Assembly (NCBI GenBank): GCA_046329575.1
Contig: JAXLUJ010000016.1
Span: 11,717-75,716 of the forward strand
Length of the DNA stretch: 64,000 nucleotides
Reading direction: 5' to 3'
Origin: UBA1941 sp046329575
Lineage (GTDB): Bacteria; Bacteroidota; Bacteroidia; Chitinophagales; LD1
Of the stretch, positions 1-8,265 are shown in pieces (positions within the stretch are counted from its first letter, which is position 1; every line of letters begins with the position of its first letter). The position numbers and the translations under genes were made by a program. A model generated the notes under the pieces. The model was given only the letters and a program-made list of their open reading frames with translations. It ran no database searches and was not told the origin of the DNA.

Positions 1-1
1 C

Positions 2-172
2 AATGCTTCTGAGCATGGTGCGCGCATGGTGGCAATGGATTCGGCTACAAATAATGCGAACGAATTGATTCGCAGTTTGAAGATCATTTACAACCGCGAA
101 CGTCAGGCCGCTATCACTAAGGAGTTGGGCGAGATTGTAGGCGGTGCGGCAGCTTTGGCCGAGAACGGATAA
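2..172 (+). CDS. atpG: ATP synthase F1 gamma subunit, 3' end (partial)
   Basis: Only the last 56 codons lie in the window; the gene begins upstream. The visible peptide carries the C-terminal signature of the F1 gamma subunit, the long helix that rotates inside the alpha3-beta3 ring: MVAMDSATNNANELIRSL followed by IYNRERQAAITKELGEIV and GGAAAL. The match to the E. coli gamma C-terminus is close over its whole length. The TAA at 170-172 is followed 24 bases later by a strong intrinsic terminator, so this is probably the last gene of its ATP synthase transcript. Confidence 0.95.
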   Translation, partial: NASEHGARMVAMDSATNNANELIRSLKIIYNRERQAAITKELGEIVGGAAALAENG

Positions 173-196
173 GATTTCACTTCATCATGAAATAGA

Positions 197-228
197 AAAC
201 GCAAACTGAAAAGTTTGCGTTTTTTTTT
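197..228 (+). terminator. intrinsic terminator after atpG
   Basis: A perfect 11-bp stem (197-207 with 212-222) encloses a GAAA tetraloop and runs into an uninterrupted T tract to 228. It sits just past the atpG stop codon on the same strand. Confidence 0.92.
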
Positions 229-239
229 GATGGCAAGAT

Positions 240-415
240 GGCGTTTGCTGCCGATTCGGCGGTATTCACTACAGCCAGGCGCTTGCGCCAGCGGGCGACA
301 GGGCGCGAGCCTTGGCGAGCGGTGCGAAGGAGGAACGACTGAGCACGGAAGGCGATAGCCGTACCCCGAAAGCACGCGGTGCCGCGCTGCCGGAAACTGC
401 AAGCGCGGCTTACAA
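240..415. repeat. modular interspersed element, class B core (diverged copy)
   Basis: The segment of about 300-410 is the reverse complement of the core at 11690-11792: shared words include GGCGCGAGCCTTGGCGAGCG, GAGCGGTGCGAAGGAGGAAC and GCCGTACCCCGAAAGCAC. The outer ends are more diverged here than in other copies. Open frames across it have no gene-like composition, so I call no protein. Confidence 0.7.
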
Positions 416-444
416 ATTCAAACAGCGCGGCAGGCGCCGGAAAA

Positions 445-490
445 GGTGTGGTAGGTGTAGTAGGTGTGGTGGGTGTGGTAGGTGTGGTGA
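445..490. repeat. 9-bp tandem repeat, unit GGTGTGGTA
   Basis: Five imperfect head-to-tail copies of GGTGTGGTA. The complement (CCACACCTA-like) matches the 9-mer arrays near 46.15 and 59.1-59.4 kb, so this is one family on both strands. It lies just past the stop codon of the minus-strand lipoprotein gene at 503-1039. Confidence 0.85.
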
Positions 491-502
491 GTCCTTCAAA
501 CA

Positions 503-1039
503 TTAGAACGTCACCCATCCATAACCGCCAACGGGATGTGCATCAACCGTGGTGGGAACATTGATATTGGAAACATTGGGGCGATAATCGCGACCATTCG
601 ATGAAATGGTGAATGCAAAAGATTCATTAGCGGCATCGGGTGTTACAAAACTGCCCGACAGCAGCAAGCTTTTATATGGATTAGCCGCTGTGGTTTTGAT
701 GAGATAGGTGGTTTCTAATGTACGATGAATCACGCTATCGTTTGGCGCTCCTGCCATATCCTGATTCATCAGAAAATTTTGTAAACTGAGTGATAAATTC
801 TGTGTGCCTCCGGAATCGGCAATGATGGCGCTGATGGTATAACGGGTAGATGGTTTTAAGTTGAAAGTTCCAATGGAATAATCGTCGGTATGGTTAAAGG
901 TTTTGGTAATCCCACCGCCGGAAATAGTCATACTAAGCACCGGCGGAATAGTATCTACGGTTACCGGACTTTCTTTTTTGCAACTGCTCAAAGCAAATGC
1001 CATCAACAAGATCACTGAAATAGAAGGAAATACTTTCAT
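503..1039 (-). CDS. small lipoprotein of unknown function
   Basis: 178 aa. The N-terminus is a type II signal peptide: Lys2, a hydrophobic stretch at residues 7-17, then the lipobox LSSC with Cys20 followed by Lys-Lys-Glu, as in many Bacteroidetes lipoproteins. The mature part is rich in Ser, Thr and Asn and looks all-beta; I recognise no catalytic motif. It is followed in the same orientation by no close gene; the next gene upstream on this strand (1152-1625) is another small lipoprotein, so the two may be co-expressed. Function unknown. Confidence 0.82.
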   Translation of the reverse strand: MKVFPSISVILLMAFALSSCKKESPVTVDTIPPVLSMTISGGGITKTFNHTDDYSIGTFNLKPSTRYTISAIIADSGGTQNLSLSLQNFLMNQDMAGAPNDSVIHRTLETTYLIKTTAANPYKSLLLSGSFVTPDAANESFAFTISSNGRDYRPNVSNINVPTTVDAHPVGGYGWVTF

Positions 1040-1151
1040 AATAAATTGAATTTGTAGTTTTAGAAATATGATTTAGAGGCATTGCAACAGGAAACGGATA
1101 AAGTAAAAGCGCTGTTTTTTTTGGATATATGTTTTTGTAGTTATATGAAAA

Positions 1152-1625
1152 TTATTGATAGCGTAGTTTTCCGTCGGTGATCACTACCGAATCGGTGTGG
1201 AAGGAATTGTAGAGCACTCCGGAGAAATCGGCCTCGATGTTTTCGTAATTTGCCAGAGCATTGTCGTTGATGCGGTTAAAGAAGCGCACACTGCCATGCG
1301 AATTGGAAGCAGATGAGGAAGCGGTAAACGGCATCAGCGATCCGTTTTTTAGGAAGAGGCCGTTGATATTTCCGCGTGGAATGGCAAAAGTGCCAAAACC
1401 CGAAATCGAATCGCGCGTGAGGCTGATGGATTCATCGGCAGTTTGTCCGGTAATAGTAATGCCACCGGAAGCGGTGTTGTAATAGCCCGCTATATTTTTT
1501 GTGGCAGTCCAGTTTACGCCATTTACTTTCATTTCAAGTGTGCGCACTTTTTGAGTGGTTTCCTTTTTACAGGAGGCGGTTAGCAGTATAGTTAGGATGA
1601 CGAGCCCTTGTTGCAGTGTTTTCAT
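1152..1625 (-). CDS. small lipoprotein, DUF6252-like
   Basis: 157 aa. Lipobox LTASC with Cys19, then Lys-Lys-Glu. The mature start (MKVNGVNWTATKN, about residues 32-44) resembles the opening of Bacteroidetes DUF6252-type proteins, in which a Met-x-Val-x-Gly-x-x-Trp-x-Ala strand begins a small beta-sandwich. A similar region later reads ITGQTADESISLT. No catalytic residues can be pointed to. Likely periplasm-facing or surface-exposed; the family assignment is by pattern only. Confidence 0.82.
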   Translation of the reverse strand: MKTLQQGLVILTILLTASCKKETTQKVRTLEMKVNGVNWTATKNIAGYYNTASGGITITGQTADESISLTRDSISGFGTFAIPRGNINGLFLKNGSLMPFTASSSASNSHGSVRFFNRINDNALANYENIEADFSGVLYNSFHTDSVVITDGKLRYQ

Positions 1626-1753
1626 TTGCGATTTATTTATGACGCAAACGTAGCCGCAGCAGCAGCTTCCGGCGATTCAAATTGATGACGGGAACTAAAA
1701 AAATAAGAACCTAAAATTTAATAAAGAACAGTAAATGAGTATCTTACAATATA

Positions 1754-3253
1754 ATGGGCTTAACTGAAAATATACTTGCCGGTTTATCGACGGCGGAATT
1801 AAAAGCGCTGGAGAAGACGTGCCTGCCGGGAACGGATTCACAACCCGGATTTTTGTTTGCATTGCTTTTGAAATATGGCGATGAAGAAGATAAGGTAACC
1901 AATCGTTTCAAAAAGGAGTGGCCGAGAGGAAACCTGAGTGTGGTGCGGACGCAGCTCAATCAATTAATTTTAGGCGGGTTGTACCGGCTTTATGCAAAAG
2001 ATGAGCCCGCTGCTGAAGTGAATGAGCTTATTTATCAAACTCAATTTTTTGCTAAAAAATCGGCTTATGATATTGCCGTGAAATTATTGGATAGGGCGCA
2101 GGATATAGCCGAGGAGAACGAACTGTTTCCACAGTTATCGGAATTATTGGATTTGCGGTTGTTATTCTATCAAACACGCATTCTTTCTGACGAATCGGGG
2201 AAGCGCGAAACGGTAAAACAAATCAAGGAGGTGATGTTAAAGCAACAAAACCGCATGGAATATCAGTTGCTTGTTTTTGAACAAATGGAGTGGTTGCATC
2301 AGAGTTTTATGTTGCGAACCCCCGAAGGACTGGCAAAATTTGAAGCGATTCTGAAAAGCCCTTTGATGGAGGCGGAAAGTAATGCGTTGAGCATAAAAGC
2401 GAGGATTGATTATTTTATTCTGCGCGGTCAGTATTTTTCTATTTCGAATCAGTTTGAAAGGGCATCGGAAAGTTTACAGATGCTGGTAGATTTGCTTGAC
2501 GAAAATCCGGCTATCAAAAAGCAGAGAAACCTCACCTATTTTTCCACCTATTCGCAACTGGCGACGTATGGTTACATTCTAAAAGATGCGGCCAGAATGG
2601 AACATGCGATAGGTGCTATTGAGCAATCGCCGAAATACAGCGAAATTGATCGCATTGGAGCGGCAACCCTTCTCATCAATACCAAACTAGCCTATTACGA
2701 TTTACTGAAGGATAAAAAGGGGCTGTATGAAACCGTTTTGGAGGCGCGTGACTTACTTCGTATTCACGCTTCAAAATTAAAACCGGATGTTCGTGCCACA
2801 TTACTCCTCACGGTAATCAGCACTTTTGTTGAATTGGGTGAATATGATGAGGTGTTGGTGCTGATGCGCGAGTTTGCACCTTTCATCTATAGCAATGAGC
2901 GCGTAGATATCAAAGTGTATCTGTTCTTCTATGAATTGATCGCCCAATTGGAAATCGGAAATGAGCTGATAGTAAACGATACCCTGCAAAACTTTAATCG
3001 TTTTATGCTGCGCAATGAATTCAAAAGTGCATTTGAAAGGGTAATGGTTCAATTTCTAAAAATTGTTTCCTCAGCAAAACCCGATATGAAAGGCGATTTG
3101 AAACAGCTACTGGAACAATTACGCGAGCTTCCTGAGAAGTCGTTGCTTGATCAAAACCGGGTGATGTTTGATATTTTGGAAAATTTGATTCAGAGTAGGA
3201 TTGCCGGGAAAAAATTCCATGAGTTTTTGCGGGAAGCGGGAAAAAGAGGATAG
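1754..3253 (+). CDS. hypothetical protein, all-helical (TPR-like)
   Basis: 499 aa, soluble, with no signal peptide or membrane segment. The sequence is almost continuous amphipathic helix with alternating Leu/Ala and charged residues and repeated Tyr positions, as in helical-repeat (TPR-like) proteins, but I cannot fix a repeat register. I recognise no enzyme motif. The ATG at 1754 follows an AT-rich 120-bp gap from the divergent lipoprotein gene, which probably holds a promoter. It is followed by the palindrome array. A scaffold or protein-interaction role is only an inference from the fold pattern. Confidence 0.85.
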   Translation: MGLTENILAGLSTAELKALEKTCLPGTDSQPGFLFALLLKYGDEEDKVTNRFKKEWPRGNLSVVRTQLNQLILGGLYRLYAKDEPAAEVNELIYQTQFFAKKSAYDIAVKLLDRAQDIAEENELFPQLSELLDLRLLFYQTRILSDESGKRETVKQIKEVMLKQQNRMEYQLLVFEQMEWLHQSFMLRTPEGLAKFEAILKSPLMEAESNALSIKARIDYFILRGQYFSISNQFERASESLQMLVDLLDENPAIKKQRNLTYFSTYSQLATYGYILKDAARMEHAIGAIEQSPKYSEIDRIGAATLLINTKLAYYDLLKDKKGLYETVLEARDLLRIHASKLKPDVRATLLLTVISTFVELGEYDEVLVLMREFAPFIYSNERVDIKVYLFFYELIAQLEIGNELIVNDTLQNFNRFMLRNEFKSAFERVMVQFLKIVSSAKPDMKGDLKQLLEQLRELPEKSLLDQNRVMFDILENLIQSRIAGKKFHEFLREAGKRG

Positions 3254-3335
3254 AGTGCTATTGCAGTGAGTCGTTTGTGTTGGTGATTTGTGATTGGGCG
3301 AAACTCTGAGCCACCCTATGAACCTTGAACCCTGC

Positions 3336-4294
3336 TGAACCTCGAAAGGGATTGGTTTTTGAACCTCGAAAGTAAAACCTTCGAGGTTGGGGTGAACCTC
3401 CAAATGGCGACTTCGTAAGTGGAACATCGTAAGTCCGAAATCCTAAAATTGGCCTGCTGGTTGAACCTCGAAGGTAGAACCTTCGAGGTTGGGGTGGGGT
3501 TGGAGTGAGATGGTTTGTTGAACCTCGAAAGTAAAACCTTCGAGGTTGGGAGTGAACCTCCAAATTGCAACTTCGTAAGTGGTACATCGTAAGTCCGAAA
3601 ACCTAATATTTGGCCTGCTGGTTGAACCTCGAAGGTAGCACCTTCGAGGTTGGGGTGGGGTTGGAGTGAGGTGGTTTTTGAACCTCGAAAGTAGCACCTT
3701 CGAGGTTGGAGTGAACCTCCAAATGGCGACTTCGTAAGTGGTACATCGTAAGTCCGAAATCCTAAAATTGGCCTGCTGGTTGAACCTCGAAGGTAGCACC
3801 TTCGAGGTTGGAGCGAGGTTGGATTGGAGTGCTGGTTAAACCTCGAAAGTAGCACCTTCGAGGTTGGAGTGAACCTCCAAATGGCGACTTCGTAAGTGGT
3901 ACATCGTAAGTCCGAAATCCTAAAATTGGCCTGCTGGTTGAACCTCGAAGGTAGCACCTTCGAGGTTGGAGTGAACCTCCAAATGGCGACTTCGTAAGTG
4001 GAACATCGTAAGTCCGAAATCCTAAAATTGGCCTGCTGGTTGAACCTCGAAGGTAGCACCTTCGAGGTTGGGGTGGGGTTGGAGTTAGGTGGTTTGTTGA
4101 ACCTCGAAAGTAGCACCTTCGAGGTTGAGGGGAGGTTGAAATCTCGAGGTCGTTGAACCTCGAAAGTAGCACCTTCGAGGTTGGAGCGAGGTTGGATTGG
4201 AGTGCTGGTTAAACCTCGAAAGTAAAACCTTCGAGGTTGGAGCGGGCTTGAAATCTCGAGGTCGTTGAACCTCCAAAGTAGAACCTTCGAGGTT
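3336..4294. repeat. array of 13 palindromic 27-bp repeats with two alternating period lengths
   Basis: Thirteen copies of a 27-bp hairpin, consensus AACCTCGAARG, then TARMA, then CCTTCGAGGTT, begin at 3362, 3464, 3521, 3625, 3681, 3783, 3839, 3941, 4043, 4100, 4156, 4212 and 4268; a degenerate half copy lies at 3336. Start-to-start distances are only about 102 bp (five cases, one of them 104) or 56-57 bp (seven cases). The long spacer (75-77 bp) is one repeated sequence containing ACTTCGTAAGT and CATCGTAAGTCC. The short spacers (29-30 bp) fall into a few recurring types. The best copies form a 12-bp perfect stem with a 3-nt loop. Confidence 0.95.
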
Positions 4295-4334
4295 GATGTG
4301 AACCTCTCAATGAAAACAAAACTCGCAGAACGGG

Positions 4335-5717
4335 TTATTTCACCCGCTCAAATCTTGCCGTAAAATGCCTCAAAAATGGCGGCTCATACGTAATCTTTAA
4401 CCCCCGGCTTTCTTTTTTGTTTTCAATAATGTCATCAAATACATCAATCACAAAGTCAATGTGGCTTTGCGTATAAACCCGCCGCGGAATGGCCAGCCGC
4501 ACTAACTCACTTGGCGGCGCTACATGCCTCCCCTGCTCGTCATACTTCCCAAACATTACCGAACCTACTTCCACACACCTAATGCCGCCTTGCTCGTACA
4601 AATCGCACACCAGGGCCTGACCGGGAAACTGTGAAACCGGAATGTGATCGTAAAACTTTTTAGCATCCAAATAAATGGCATGTCCGCCGAATGGCCGCAC
4701 CAAGGGTACTCCCTTGGCATGTAGATGATTGCCCAAATATTCGGTGCTCTTGATGCGATAATGCAGATAATCGGGGTCAAATACTTCGCGCAATCCCACT
4801 GCCATGGCTTCCATATCTCTGCCACTCAGCCCTCCATAGGTTGCAAAACCTTCTGAAATGATCAATAAATTGGTGGCTTGCTGCGCTAATTGCTGATGAC
4901 GAAGCACCAACAGTCCGCCCATATTCACCAATGCGTCTTTCTTGGCGCTCATCACAAACACATCACACAAGGCCAGCATTTCTTTCGCAATATCGCGGTA
5001 GGCGTGCTCGTCATAACCTTTCTCGCGATGTTTTACAAAATAGCTGTTCTCGGCAATGCGGCAACCATCCAAAATCATCAATAAACCGAACTCATCACAA
5101 AGGGCGCGAACTTCCAGCGCATTGGCCATGCTTACCGGTTGCCCGCCTGATGAATTATTAGTGACGGTAAGAATCACCGCGCCGATATTTTTGCTGCCAT
5201 GATGCAAAATGAGTTGACGCGCAGCAGCAATATCCAGATTGCCTTTGAAGGGTGCTTCCAGATTAGTATCGTGCGCTTCAGGATTCACACAGTCGATGGC
5301 CGTGGCCCCCGTAAACTCAATGTTGGCGCGGGTGGTATCAAAATGCGTGTTGCTGATAAATACCTTGTCCTTACCCCCAAGAATGCCGTAAATAATGCGT
5401 TCTCCGGCGCGGCCCTGATGCGTAGGCAGCACGTATTCCATGCCGGTTAGGTCTTTCACTTCGGCGTCCAGTTTTACCCAACTGCGGGCACCGGCATAAC
5501 TCTCATCGCCCAGCAGCATAGCGCTCCACTGCCTGTCGCTCATGGCGCCGGTGCCGCTATCGGTTAACAAATCGATATACACTTCTTCGCTTTTCAGCAG
5601 AAATGGGTTGTAACCCGCTTGCTGCAAGGCTTTCCGGCGATCGCTAAAGGTAGTCATGCGCAGCGGTTCCACCATTTTGATGCGGAACGGCTCGGCCAGT
5701 GTACGTTCTTTTTTCAT
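4335..5717 (-). CDS. tnaA: tryptophanase (tryptophan indole-lyase)
   Basis: 460 aa; PLP-dependent lyase cleaving L-tryptophan to indole, pyruvate and ammonia in the cytosol. Family blocks seen: EPFRIK (9-14), IDLLTDSGTGAMSD (48-61), PTHQGRAGE (98-106), FKGNLD, NSSGGQPVSMAN, DGCRIAENSYF and SAKKDALVNMGG, with the PLP lysine at about Lys260. Two positions separate it from tyrosine phenol-lyase: Asp127 in FDTTR (tryptophanase Asp, phenol-lyase Thr) and Val in CVEVGS where phenol-lyase has the substrate-binding Arg. I use the ATG at 5717, because the frame upstream runs through repeat DNA and adds 133 residues no homologue has. No leader peptide or permease is visible nearby. Confidence 0.93.
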   Translation of the reverse strand: MKKERTLAEPFRIKMVEPLRMTTFSDRRKALQQAGYNPFLLKSEEVYIDLLTDSGTGAMSDRQWSAMLLGDESYAGARSWVKLDAEVKDLTGMEYVLPTHQGRAGERIIYGILGGKDKVFISNTHFDTTRANIEFTGATAIDCVNPEAHDTNLEAPFKGNLDIAAARQLILHHGSKNIGAVILTVTNNSSGGQPVSMANALEVRALCDEFGLLMILDGCRIAENSYFVKHREKGYDEHAYRDIAKEMLALCDVFVMSAKKDALVNMGGLLVLRHQQLAQQATNLLIISEGFATYGGLSGRDMEAMAVGLREVFDPDYLHYRIKSTEYLGNHLHAKGVPLVRPFGGHAIYLDAKKFYDHIPVSQFPGQALVCDLYEQGGIRCVEVGSVMFGKYDEQGRHVAPPSELVRLAIPRRVYTQSHIDFVIDVFDDIIENKKESRGLKITYEPPFLRHFTARFERVK

Positions 5718-5788
5718 ACTGCGAATAAAGCCGAACGAGGATGCCGGAAGTATGACATTTGTCAATTCCCGCTTTGGGATGAATTGGT

Positions 5789-6025
5789 GCGGATGCCGCG
5801 CTCTTCGCTGCAAGTCCTCGACCGCGGAAAGCCTAAAACCATTGCTGTGTAATCGTTCCGGGCGAATTACGAATTTCAAATTACGAATTACGTGCGCCAC
5901 CTTTCTATACAGTAGCCGGCTTTGGTTAACGTCGTTTCCAGGCTTCGTAATTCGTAATTTTTCATTCGTAATTATTTTCTTGCGGTCTGCGGGCTTTCCG
6001 CTGCGATCGCTACCGCGGTTTGCGA
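5789..6025. repeat. modular interspersed element, class A core, with nested ATTACGA palindrome
   Basis: One end reads GCGGATGCCGCGCTCTTCGC and then TGCAAGTCCTCGACCGCGG; the other reads TGCGGGCTTTCCGCTGCGAT followed by CGCTACCGCGGTTTGCG. Between them lie the words GCCTAAAACCATTGC and CGTTCCGGGCGAATTACGAA and a palindrome of ATTACGA heptads (5868-5968). The copy at 9429-9652 has the same order in inverse orientation. The rest of the gap between 5718 and 6227 has no gene. Confidence 0.9.
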
Positions 6026-6227
6026 ATGGGGTAATGGGCCTCCGGCGCATGGCAGTTTCGGTTTTTTCATCCCTACTTCCCAAAAAATCAAAACGATAAT
6101 TCTTTTCTATTTCCAAATTGCTCTCATCAAAGCAATTCTCAACTTTCCACTTTCATCACTTCACTTCTCCGTGTGTTTTTTTCCTCAAAATGTGGCACAA
6201 TGTTTTTAAGCGGGGTAAAACCAACAC

Positions 6228-6740
6228 ATGTTTTCCCTTATAATGAGCTTTTTACTGCTGGGGCAACCCGTAGATTCGCCACTGAAATTAGTGCCACAGG
6301 TAGATGTGAATCGCTATGCCGGCAAATGGTATGAGATTGCCTCAATGCCAATTAAATGGCAGAAAAATTGCGATTGCACTACGGCCGAATATAAATTGCA
6401 GAGCGATGGCAAAATTGCCGTTTACAATAGCTGTTACGATCGTAAAAAGAAAAAACGAGTGGATACTGAAGGGAAGGCATCGGCCGTTGACGGCACTGGA
6501 AATGCACACCTGAAGGTAGAGTTCTTCCATCTCTTCAAAGGCGATTATCAAATTATTGAATTAGATGAAAATTATCAGTACGCCATGGTGGGAACTGCCG
6601 ACCGGAAGTACCTTTGGATTTTGAGCCGCGCCCCTATCATGGACGAGCCAACCGCCAAGCGGTTAATTGCTCAGGCTGCGCGGCAGGGCTTCGTTACAGC
6701 CCGCCTGAATTTTACAAAACAAAGTTGTTACAATAAGTAA
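6228..6740 (+). CDS. blc: bacterial lipocalin (Blc family)
   Basis: 170 aa. The lipocalin motif GKWYEIA (32-38, the G-x-W element) follows a short hydrophobic N-terminus that may be a signal peptide; an internal Met6 is an alternative start. The later strands KVEFFHLFKGDYQIIELDE and YAMVGTADRKYLWILSR match the Blc beta-barrel, including the TADRKYLWILSR-type block seen in E. coli Blc. Unlike E. coli Blc there is no clear lipobox. Known members bind lipids such as lysophospholipids and act in envelope maintenance. The NtrC-type regulator begins just downstream on the same strand, so they may share a transcript. Confidence 0.9.
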   Translation: MFSLIMSFLLLGQPVDSPLKLVPQVDVNRYAGKWYEIASMPIKWQKNCDCTTAEYKLQSDGKIAVYNSCYDRKKKKRVDTEGKASAVDGTGNAHLKVEFFHLFKGDYQIIELDENYQYAMVGTADRKYLWILSRAPIMDEPTAKRLIAQAARQGFVTARLNFTKQSCYNK

Positions 6741-6784
6741 TTTTGAGGAAAATATTCATCAAAATGAAGCAAACGAATAGTGTT

Positions 6785-8263
6785 ATGGAAAAAATATTGG
6801 TGATAGATGACGATGAAACCATCGTTCAGTTGTTGAAGCGATTTCTGACCAAAAACAATTATGAAGTTGAAACTGCTTCATCAGGAAAAGAAGGCTTGCA
6901 AAAGCTGCAGCATTTCCAACCTAATTTGATTATGAGCGATTATCGCCTGGGCGATATGGAGGGCAGTGATCTTCTGGTAAAAATCCGCGAAGTAAGCCCT
7001 TTCGTTCCGGTGATTGTGATTACGGGTTATTCCGATTTGCGTACTGCCGTTAAAGTGGTGCGGCTAGGGGCTTTCGACTACATTACCAAACCCTTGCTGC
7101 CTGAGGAAATTCTGCATACCATAAAGCAGGCGCTCATTAAAAGTAAGAGCACTCAGGAACATGGGGTTACCGTTTCAGCTTCGCAAATGGAAGAACAGAA
7201 ATCGCGACGGCCTAAGCGGAAATCAGGCGGCAACTATTTGTTCAGCAATTCGGCACAATCGCATAACCTGGAACGCCAAATTGATCTGGTAGCTCCTACC
7301 AATTACAGCGTAATAATTTATGGTGAAAGCGGTGCCGGAAAAGAAGGTTTGGCGCGAATGATTCACGAACGGAGTTTGCGTGCCGGGAAACCCTTTGTGG
7401 CTATGGATTGCGGTGCTATTTCAAAAGAACTGGCGGCCAGCGAACTTTTCGGTCATGAAAAAGGAGCGTTCACCGGTGCCCAAAACCAAAAAATCGGTCA
7501 CTTCGAATTGGCTAATGGTGGTACCATTTTTCTGGATGAAATTGCCAATTTGCCTTACGACGTTCAAGTGAGTTTGCTGCGCCTTACTCAGGAAAAAAAA
7601 TTGAAGCGATTAGGCAATACCCGCGAAATCGATATTGATGTGCGCATCATTGTGGCCAGCAACGAAAGACTGAGCGAGGCTTCGCGCAAAGGGAAATTCC
7701 GTGAAGATTTGTACCACCGCTTCAACGAGTTCAGCATTGATGTACCGCCACTTCGCGAACGCAAAGACGATATCCTTTTCTTTGCCGCTTACTTTCTGGA
7801 AGAAACCTGCGCCGAACTGGGTCGAGACCTGCAAGGTTTCGATAAAGAGGTGCAGGATGTGTTCCTGAAATATCCATGGTACGGTAATCTTCGGGAATTG
7901 AAAAACGTGATCCGCCGTGCGGCTTTGCTTAGCACCGGAAAAACGGTCGATGTCAAATCGCTTCCTTTTGAAGTGATTAACTTCAGCAGTGTGAACTTCG
8001 ATATGCCCGAAGAAGAACCACAACGCCAACAGCCCGCAGTTGAACCGGTTTCGGCACAACAGCCGGCCGCGCCCGCTCCGGTGGAAAAACGCCAGATTCT
8101 TTCGAAAGAAAATATGAAAAAAGCAGCGCTGGAGGCCGAGTATGAACTTATTTTCAATGCACTCAAGAAATCCAATTTCAATAAGTCGAAGGCAGCAGAA
8201 TTGCTGGGTGTAGATCGGAAAACGCTCTACAATAAAATGAAGCAAATGAACTTTGAAGATTAG
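6785..8263 (+). CDS. sigma-54-dependent response regulator (NtrC/AtoC type)
   Basis: 492 aa from the ATG at 6785; ATG 6764 and codon 6743 are in-frame alternatives, but the receiver domain begins at MEKILVIDDDE. Receiver domain 1-120 with acidic pocket Asp8-Asp10, phospho-acceptor Asp52 and Lys102. AAA+ domain about 150-385: Walker A GESGAGKE (180-187), sigma-54 contact loop GAFTGA (227-232), Walker B GGTIFLDEI (245-253). A Gln/Pro/Ala-rich linker leads to a Fis-type helix-turn-helix (NKSKAAELLGVDRKTLYNKM). It should activate RpoN promoters when phosphorylated. The next gene starts 2 bp downstream and probably takes part in its phosphorelay. Confidence 0.96.
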   Translation: MEKILVIDDDETIVQLLKRFLTKNNYEVETASSGKEGLQKLQHFQPNLIMSDYRLGDMEGSDLLVKIREVSPFVPVIVITGYSDLRTAVKVVRLGAFDYITKPLLPEEILHTIKQALIKSKSTQEHGVTVSASQMEEQKSRRPKRKSGGNYLFSNSAQSHNLERQIDLVAPTNYSVIIYGESGAGKEGLARMIHERSLRAGKPFVAMDCGAISKELAASELFGHEKGAFTGAQNQKIGHFELANGGTIFLDEIANLPYDVQVSLLRLTQEKKLKRLGNTREIDIDVRIIVASNERLSEASRKGKFREDLYHRFNEFSIDVPPLRERKDDILFFAAYFLEETCAELGRDLQGFDKEVQDVFLKYPWYGNLRELKNVIRRAALLSTGKTVDVKSLPFEVINFSSVNFDMPEEEPQRQQPAVEPVSAQQPAAPAPVEKRQILSKENMKKAALEAEYELIFNALKKSNFNKSKAAELLGVDRKTLYNKMKQMNFED

Positions 8264-8265
8264 GC

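Noticed and set aside
177..518. Minus-strand frame with TPTTPTTP repeats
   Set aside because: Produced by the 9-bp tandem repeat and class B element.
3316..4276. Minus-strand open frames of 63-266 codons reading SKVLLSRFN repeats
   Set aside because: They are translations of the palindrome array, and 56-bp steps shift the frame; no start signal or gene-like composition.
3362..4294. CRISPR array (27-bp palindromic repeats with 29-30 bp spacers)
   Set aside because: Spacers are not unique; they fall into a few recurring types, the long spacers are one conserved sequence, and no cas gene is present.
5718..6116. N-terminal extension of tryptophanase by 133 codons
   Set aside because: It runs through a repeat element and ATTACGA palindrome; the ATG at 5717 gives a normal 460-aa enzyme.
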